DNA from: Mytilisepta virgata
Taxonomy: Eukaryota; Mollusca; Bivalvia; Mytilida; Mytilidae
Direction: 5' to 3'
NCBI GenBank assembly: GCA_028015205.1
Contig: CM051516.1
Location: 60,206,230-60,270,229 of the forward strand
Length of the DNA stretch: 64,000 nt
Shown here: in pieces, positions 57,481 through 64,000 of the stretch
Position numbering within the stretch: position 1 is the stretch's first letter
How the letters are laid out: each line of letters starts with the position of its first letter
The notes under the pieces: generated by a model
What the model was told of the DNA's origin: nothing
The model's database searches: none
The model's input: the letters and a program-made list of their open reading frames with translations, nothing else
Made by a program: the position numbers and the translations under genes

Positions 57481-57768
57481 TAAGGGAGCAACCATTTGAT
57501 ATTTAGGGGGAAGGGGGTTAGGATCAAATTTGAAATAAAAAGGAAGGACCAGGATTTTGGCAAAATAAGAAGACAGGATCACAATAGGTGTGAAAAAAAT
57601 ACAGAAGATGTGTCAATCAAGAATTGTTTTGGTTCAAATGAAAATAAAAATTTAGGCCGCAATAGCGACCGAAAAAGAATCCAGGACCAAAATTTTGACG
57701 AAAAAAATTGACAGGATCGAACATTTGATCCAAGACACTCCCCTGGAAATCAAATGGTTGCTCCCTAA
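57481..57768. mobile_element. PIF/Harbinger-like MITE with TAA duplication, copy 2
   Basis: Element 57484-57765 begins GGGAGCAACCATTTGAT and ends with the complement ATCAAATGGTTGCTCCC (read CAAATGGTTGCTCCC near 57751). TAA flanks it at 57481-57483 and 57766-57768. The termini are related to those of 43701-43946, but the interior is different. Lysine-rich frames inside are shadows. Confidence 0.8.
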
Positions 57769-58416
57769 CATAAAGACTGGGAAAGGTGACACAAAGAGGT
57801 AAATGAGACATGGACGTCTGTCAAGTTAATAAATACTTCATTTTGTCCTCTTTACATATTTTCTTGATATGCCGGAATTTAATAAATTGCTTTCTTCTTT
57901 CTATTATTGCACAGAAACTTGCAAATATGCATTTCTTGTTTGTTTAATGAAAAACACATGTAAATTCTCCCCTTCCAAGACTTTTTTATTGTTCTACATA
58001 CAATACAACATATCCATTGTATGCATCGTTCTATTTCTTAGATGGTCTTTGACCAGCATGTTTTTGGTAATTTTTTACTTAATTTTATCTAAAACATTTT
58101 ACTTGATTGTTTTGTTTTTCCTTATATTTGATGTTAAGCACATCTGAGGAAACACTCTTTGTTAAAATATGCGCGTGCCGGGGATAGAAATTTGCATGAA
58201 ATAGAATATGTTAATACATATGAGCTAAACTTCCAAGAACTTCATTATTGCTTGAATAAATGTGCTTATAGTTTACAAAATTTGAAATTCATGATCTCGA
58301 ATTACCTATATTATCATATGTATACCCATTATAAGTTTTATACCATGTAAACTTGGGTAAAATACATGTAGGTAAACCAATCCTGAAACCTGTATCCAAT
58401 TTATATATGCTAAACT
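57769..58416. other. Gene-free sequence
   Basis: The frames at 57869 (+) and 58159 (+) are low-complexity or unrecognised. Confidence 0.4.
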
Positions 58417-58572
58417 ACCACTGGTTTGACTTTGTTGAACTTCACGACGGGTATCGTATATGTACCAGGAACTACATACCCTTCCGGAGCACCTGAGTTC
58501 ACTCCTAGTTTTTATAGGAGTTCGTGTTTTTCATTGTTTTTTCGTTTTCAGTGTTTGTTTTTTCTGTGGTCC
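58417..58572 (+). repeat. Dispersed element with YPSGAPEF-type frame, copy 3
   Basis: Matches the first 155 bp of 39930-40090. The frame reads TTYPSGAPEFTPSF. The hydrophobic tail is interrupted near 58570, so the copy is 3'-truncated. Confidence 0.8.
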
Positions 58573-59735
58573 ATGCATAACATAACAGCTAGTTTCAATT
58601 TACCTTATTTTCGGTTATTGCTTGCCAAAGTACTTTTTAGATTTCTATATTTGCCTTCATAAATTGATGATAGATACATGCATTCTGCGCATTCAATTTT
58701 GTAATTTTGTGTTGCATCTTTTCAGTTCGTAACCTTAATTTAACTGTGGACTATGATTTCCTGTACACCATAACAATTGATCAGGTAGTTGCATTGTTAA
58801 TTACACAACCCAGTCATAACACCGTTTATTGCTTCAGTAGGACTCGCTAATGACAATAATATCGTTTTAACACCTAACACACAAATATCTAACTTCAATA
58901 ACTTGTATTGTGTTCTTTAGTCCAACTGATCTGAAGCAGAACATGTTAAAAAAAGACTCGCCCGTCATTTACGACTAAGAACACATTAAAAAGTTATAAA
59001 ATAAAATTGTTTATCGGGGTTAGATATCTCTCAGGCAACTAGTTTTATGCCATTATAAAGGTATTTAAACTACCTTTGTTTCTGCGCATGCGCAGATAAA
59101 TCTGCAGCTGCCGGGTGGTATGTTCTGACGATAAAATCATCACCTCTATCGCTCCCGGCCTAAATAGTAATTTAATGTCAGTTGAGATGTTTCTGTGAAT
59201 TACTGAAAAACTATACGTTGATGAAAGAAAAGGGGTATGAAATTTAAAACGGACTATATCAAACTTAACAAAATAGGAACAAATTGAGCCAAAAGTAATT
59301 CGCAATAATTGGACTCTTTACACCATTCGCTGCATGAAAACCAAGTTAATGGATAACTTTAGTTTTATTTCGACGTCAAATATTCGATTAAACAAGTTGA
59401 TAAAGTATTGGGGGTGTTTCTATCGCTCTTAAATTATTATGACGGTTGTTGTCTGCTAATTGTTTGAGAAAGATTATAAAGAACAAGTCCAATTTTTCCC
59501 TGGGAAACAGAACAATGTCAAGATTTGGATACAAATTGTCATATATTGTTCAAAATTAGGTCAGATAATGTTCAAATTAGCATTGTGTGGTACTAATTTT
59601 GATGTACTGTTTGAATATTTCAATAAATCTTGTCTAATCGGCAATACTGAAGACAACAAATATGAGAAGGCAAAACAATAACGCAGATTCTTCCTTTTGT
59701 CATTATTCTATTATTTGTAATTTAAACGTCTTTTT
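58573..59735. other. Gene-free sequence
   Basis: A 16-bp perfect palindrome with an NRF1-like core is annotated separately. The frames at 59045 (-) and 59460 (+) have no family resemblance. Confidence 0.4.
59081..59096. promoter_or_regulatory. Palindromic NRF1-type motif
   Basis: TCTGCGCATGCGCAGA is a perfect palindrome containing TGCGCATGCGCA, the consensus of NRF1/EWG-type factors. No gene start is evident beside it. Confidence 0.4.
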
Positions 59736-60029
59736 AAAGGGCGCCGTTGTGTAGCCAAAGGTCCCTGGTTCGATTCCCGTTTGGGATGAAAAGATTTAGG
59801 GATCAAATCTGCGATGTGCTATCGACACCATTTGCGAGGATGGTTTTGGTAAAAGATGCTAGTTCGTCAGATGGGGACGAAATATTGCTGTCTCTGGTTA
59901 AGGAAGAGCTACACCCTTATCACGTTAAAGACTCCTATGTAGATTTCGAAAAAGAGTATGCTAAAATGCCGCTACAGGGGCTGCTCACACCCGCCAATCC
60001 AATACAAAATAACATAGTTGGAACTAAAA
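59736..60029 (+). repeat. tRNA-derived SINE, head deleted
   Basis: A B-box T arm (GGTCCCTGGTTCGATTCCCG, about 59760-59779) is followed by a body with GTCAGATGGGGACG, GAGCTACACCCTTATCACGT, TTAAAGA and TTTCGAAAAAGAGTATG. These blocks resemble mollusc SINE bodies I remember. A possible 8-bp target duplication GTCTTTTT lies at 59728 and 60030. No A-box is seen, so the 5' part seems deleted. The 99-codon frame starting at 59747 opens on TTG and is a by-product. Confidence 0.6.
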
Positions 60030-60037
60030 GTCTTTTT

Positions 60038-60627
60038 TGGTTCTAGTAATTACTTTTGAAGGTCTTTGTAGCTGCCATTATATTCCATGTCAGTGTTAAA
60101 GTATTTATTTAACTCTGATCCCGAATATTTTGGGTTTTGGTCAACTTTTAAAAACACAGTAATGACTCCATAATTTGTTTCAGAAAGAAGAACTATATGT
60201 AATACGAGTTGGTTGATGAAACCATAACAAGTTAGATATATCTTGATACTAGCATAAGAAAATGTTTACGATATATTATATTTTCTAGTTAAGAAAATTT
60301 CTTTAAACTTATTTTACATGAATCTGTGTTCAAGGTGGTGGTTTATAATCTGAATAAAATATAGTAGGTTAATTTTTGACACAAACCATTGTCAAAACTT
60401 TGGCATTTATTAAAAAAAACCCGAAAGAACTGTCCTTTCGTAGGATTCTATATCATTAAAGGGTGTGTTATTAAACAATATTAGCGATGTTCCTGACAAA
60501 TCCGGAACAAAATTCAAAATAATATTTTACCCTTTTAAAAAATTAAGACTATATCTTCTCTAATGACATTTATCCTGCAATCAAGCAATTTCCGGTCTAA
60601 TGAAAGGGGTAGAATAAACTTTAGTCG
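60038..60627. other. Gene-free sequence
   Basis: AT-rich. Nothing recognised. Confidence 0.4.
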
Positions 60628-60648
60628 TATTAGGTCATTGACCTAATA
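60628..60648. promoter_or_regulatory. 21-bp palindrome with perfect IR1 nuclear-receptor site
   Basis: TATT-AGGTCA-T-TGACCT-AATA: two nuclear-receptor half-sites inverted with one spacer base, the arrangement bound by EcR/USP- or FXR-type receptors, inside a longer perfect palindrome. It lies about 150 bp from a hairpin element and may belong to a repeat. Confidence 0.4.
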
Positions 60649-60793
60649 AAAGTCTACTGGTGCTTGTTTACATGAAGAGCGCGAGGAGCCTAGCGAATGT
60701 ACCAGATGACGTCGTGGCGTTTCCAGCGTTTTCACTGCAGTTGAAGTAATTTTAAGGCATTTTACGAATATGAAGGGCATTGAAGGATAAAGA

Positions 60794-60940
60794 CAATACG
60801 AAGTCATTGTCGGAAAAGTATGAAATTTATTTGGGCTCGCTGCTAAACATGGGGAAAAGGCTCATTAAAGCTCGCCTTTTCTCATGTTTCTAAAGTTCGT
60901 CCAAATAAATTTTATATTTTCCGACAATGACTATGTATTG
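60794..60940. mobile_element. Hairpin MITE, ~65-bp arms
   Basis: CAATACGAAGTCATTGTCGG ... AAATTTATTTGG at the left is matched by the complement of the right end (CCAAATAAATTTTATATTTT CCGACAATGACTATGTATTG read backwards). The arms meet near GGAAAAGGC / GCCTTTTC. Non-coding. Confidence 0.8.
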
Positions 60941-62246
60941 TATATATATTCGTCAATCAAGCGCCGTAGAGGACACCATATGTGTCCGTATATGATTGAT
61001 GTTTTCTCGGGCTATTGTTTCAGTTTAAAAAATGGTTTGGCTTCAAAAGCATCACTTTGGAAGCTTAATTTATCAAAATGCTTATCAGGTGCATTGAATG
61101 GAAACAATAGAATGTACAAATGTAGATGGAAACAAAATTAACACCTAGAAATCACTTGGTTTTTTTAACAAAAAGTAACTGAACTTCAAAATAATTTGAC
61201 CAAAACCTGCATTTTTTTCGATTCAATTAGTCTTTGTGTAGACGTTTAATAAAATGCCCCTAAAATGTTATATATAATTGACATTTATATAGATATTCGC
61301 GCGACAAATTTTTGTGATCACCAAACCATATCCTGTCCTCTGTTGACATTTGACTTTAAACTTGACCTACTAACTCTTCAATCATAGTGGTCACTAGTGT
61401 CCAGCTGTGATAGACGCCATGTTGGATAAAGAATATTAACCGCTTCATTACCCATAGTTCGCCTGAGATAACCTCTTAACAATAATACGTGTCGGTGTCC
61501 CGGCTTTTGATTGTGACCCCTGAACAACCAAACAACATCTCCGGTCTGCTGGAGTATGTTTTTTCTTCAGGCATGTAGAACTCGGACAGGTTTATGCGTT
61601 AGATTTTTTTTCTGTCAGTCAAGTGGAAGTGTTGTGGTATTTATTAGACAGTTACGTATTTTTCTATAAAAGAAAATTTAGATAATATAATATGTTATGA
61701 CCATCAGAATGATTTATTGAAATTAATAAAACAAACACTAAGTAATAACTGTTACTTGGAATAAATGTCATTCTACTTATAGCAGAGGTACAACATGTCC
61801 TGGTTTTATATATATTTGGTAATAAAGATTTTTTTCTCATGGACGTTACCACCGTCAAAGCGCTGTGACGTAATTTTAGGCGTCAGCTCTTCATCTTTGA
61901 TATTTCCAACTGTGAATGATTTAAACAGTGTACTATGAAACCTTAGAAAAAAACTAATTTGACTTTATATACCACCCACCCACACTACAACCGGAAATAT
62001 GATTTATTGAAAATAATGAATTAGTCTGTTTTAAGTAAATAATATTAGTACAAACAATAAGTAATGTGTTATTTGCGTTGTGGAATCCTAATAAAGGGTG
62101 CCCTTTCAGGCAATACAATAAGTCATGGTTTAGAAAATACATGTACAATTTAACCAAATGGAGGGTAATAATTCAACTGAAAACCTGAAACTTGCAGTAA
62201 GAATTAAGAGACTACTAGTGTTTTCGTGCAGTTTCATATTTATATA
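60941..62246. other. Gene-free sequence
   Basis: A less AT-rich unique patch occurs at 61370-61600. No exon is supported; the frames at 60884, 61664 and 61954 have no family resemblance. Confidence 0.4.
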
Positions 62247-62422
62247 GTTAACCTTGCTTTCAAGAGCACCTGTATATAGCAAATAACTGTTTATAAAGGG
62301 CACTGTGAAAATGTCCCAAATTAACAAAGCTTGTAAAATAAAGCTGTATATATGAAGGGCACTTGCTTATAAATCGCTCTGTCTTCTGGCCCATTGTGTG
62401 CTCTTTATAATCAGGTTTGACT
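62247..62422. mobile_element. MITE with CAGTCAAACCTG-type ends, copy 2
   Basis: The right end CAGGTTTGACTA and internal blocks TATAAAGGGCACTGTGAAAA, GAAGGGCAC and TTCTGG follow the order of 27127-27304. The left end (AGTTAACCTTGC) is decayed. Confidence 0.7.
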
Positions 62423-62909
62423 ACTATATATCAACTTGTTGACTGGACCTTCAAAAATGATTAGAGGTAAAAGTAATTATAAGATTTTAGAACTAAATAC
62501 TGTAACGAATTTTCTTGAAACAAACAAATTACCTTCATAAAATTTGTAGATATAATAGTTTGACATCACGTTGACGTTTGACGATAGATTAATATTTGGA
62601 TCTTAAAAAGTGTATGTATCTTTTAACAGCGTTGATATTTGGATCTTGAAATAATGTCAAGGTTTGACGTCTACAGCCCTTTTATAGTAACAACCCATAT
62701 CTTTTCTCCAATTCTGGCCTTGTTTAATCTTATTTATCTGCATGCGTCATAAAATTTTCAAGAAATAAGACCTTGTTTTGGTTTTCTTATCTTAATGTTG
62801 TCTGAAAATTCAGACATTGTAAAATTAAAGGTAGAAAAATTCAAACAAATTTGAAATGGCTTAACAGATACTCAAATCTTAATTCCAAATCTACAAACAT
62901 GAAACTTGA

Positions 62910-62980
62910 GCTGTTTTCTGCTCTTTGGTCGGGTTGTTGCTTCTTTGACTCATTCCCCGTTTCCATTCTCTATTCTATTA
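62910..62980 (-). repeat. Abundant mytilid-type repeat, 5' fragment
   Basis: The complement reads TAGAATAGAGAATGGAAACG followed by the AACAACCCGACCAAAGAGCA block, identical in order to the start of the copies at 37.7 and 52.1 kb. Confidence 0.85.
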
Positions 62981-64000
62981 AAGTCAGTATTTTGAGTAAA
63001 AAATGAAAAAAAACCACAAAGCTAATATGTCAGTGTGTGTTTGTTTCTTTCTTGTTCAAATTTCAAGTTTCAAATTTATGTATATGTATATATAATTGAA
63101 TTAGTTAAAACCTCATGGATAAAAACAGGAAGTGTGTATAAATAAATATTCCGGTATGAATTTTTAATTTTGTGACTGTTCGAGAATATACAAGCACATT
63201 ATAAACAGAAAATTAAAACCCTACGATAATGCAATACCCAAAACCATTGCAGAATTGTATAACAAAATGATTCTACTATTGAATTTAAAAATTTATATTG
63301 TATTTCAGTTTAACTAATTAAAATCTAGACCATGAATACTTAATGAAAAAATAAAGTCGGTAATTATGTACATGTATTAAGTATAGCAATTCAGCATTGT
63401 ATCAGAACGGTTTATATATTTAAATGAACTTTTAATACAAAACTTCGATAAAAGTTATATATAAACCCATAATAAATACAAATGTTCCGTGCTCTAATTT
63501 CAGTGTTGTGGGGGAAATGCTCTTATTTCAGAATAATGCATTTAAAATTATATCTTAAAGCATCGAATGCCTTCTGGTTTCAGCTCGTTTGAACCAAATT
63601 TTCAATGCAGACCATGGGATTGTTTTTTGATAAACCTTCAGTTATAAATGATGGCAATGATATCAGAATATTATAAGCGTTTTATCCAATAGGGTAAGAT
63701 CCAAAGATGTGGAAAGCAAAATCAGTGACCCAGAATTTGTAGATGAAGAATCAAATTTCAAAATGAGTATAAAGACATAGACGTAAATTATCTAAAGACA
63801 GAGATTTCTGTCAAAAAGAAACATCTTTTTCTTTTATCTGTTTCCTATATTTTTCTTTATCTGCTTTTAACTTTAATTTTTCCTTTCTTTTTCTACTGAT
63901 TATATACAGTACATCCGATAATGTATATACTAGTACCAATTCTTAAAAGCACAAATTGCATTTTTCAAAAAATAAATTTTAATCAATATTGTCTAAAGTA
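62981..64000. other. Gene-free AT-rich sequence
   Basis: Nothing recognised up to the window end. Confidence 0.45.

Noticed and set aside
59747..60046. 99-codon plus-strand frame of good amino-acid complexity
   Set aside because: It opens on TTG immediately inside a tRNA-like B-box, and the body matches remembered mollusc SINE blocks. The frame is a by-product of the SINE.

Overview
The window looks like nuclear DNA from a mytilid mussel or a close bivalve relative. It is AT-rich, has no dense coding, carries one intronless animal-type POU homeobox gene, and is full of short dispersed repeats of the kind I associate with mytilid genomes. The species call rests on remembered repeat types and on the POU protein; it was not searched.

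Layout: 1-16.2 kb is gene-free, with a decayed Tc1 transposon (1.7-2.7 kb), several repeat copies and a tRNA-derived SINE head. The only host gene I can support is a class III POU transcription factor (16566-17876, +). It has a GC-richer upstream block with two CCAAT boxes and an AT-rich downstream region with several polyadenylation signals. An apparently intact Tc1/mariner DD34E transposon with perfect 30-bp terminal inverted repeats sits at 22.0-23.5 kb. From 23.5 to 64 kb I find no convincing host exon. That part holds SINEs, LINE tails, at least six families of palindromic non-autonomous elements, simple repeats, and some unique islands that could be regulatory DNA of the POU gene.

The most unusual observation is a dispersed ~280-300 bp repeat (eight copies or fragments: 2.8, 11.6, 12.1, 12.3, 30.0, 47.8, 51.0 and 56.0 kb). 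Each contains a sequence that fits a type I hammerhead ribozyme with a very short helix III. The copy at 51009-51052 differs from the others in all three helices, yet every helix still pairs, which is strong comparative evidence that the structure is real. No single copy has a perfect core, but the family consensus does. At 11587-12123 two units lie head to head in a fold-back arrangement.

Other structures worth attention are a small palindromic element built around degenerate TTAGGG telomere-like repeats (33.1 kb), an inverted-repeat element whose arms carry a 33-bp satellite (45.7-46.6 kb), a dispersed element with a conserved reading frame of unknown origin (8.4, 39.9, 42.3, 43.3, 50.1 and 58.4 kb), and two PIF/Harbinger-like MITEs with TAA target duplications (43.7 and 57.5 kb).
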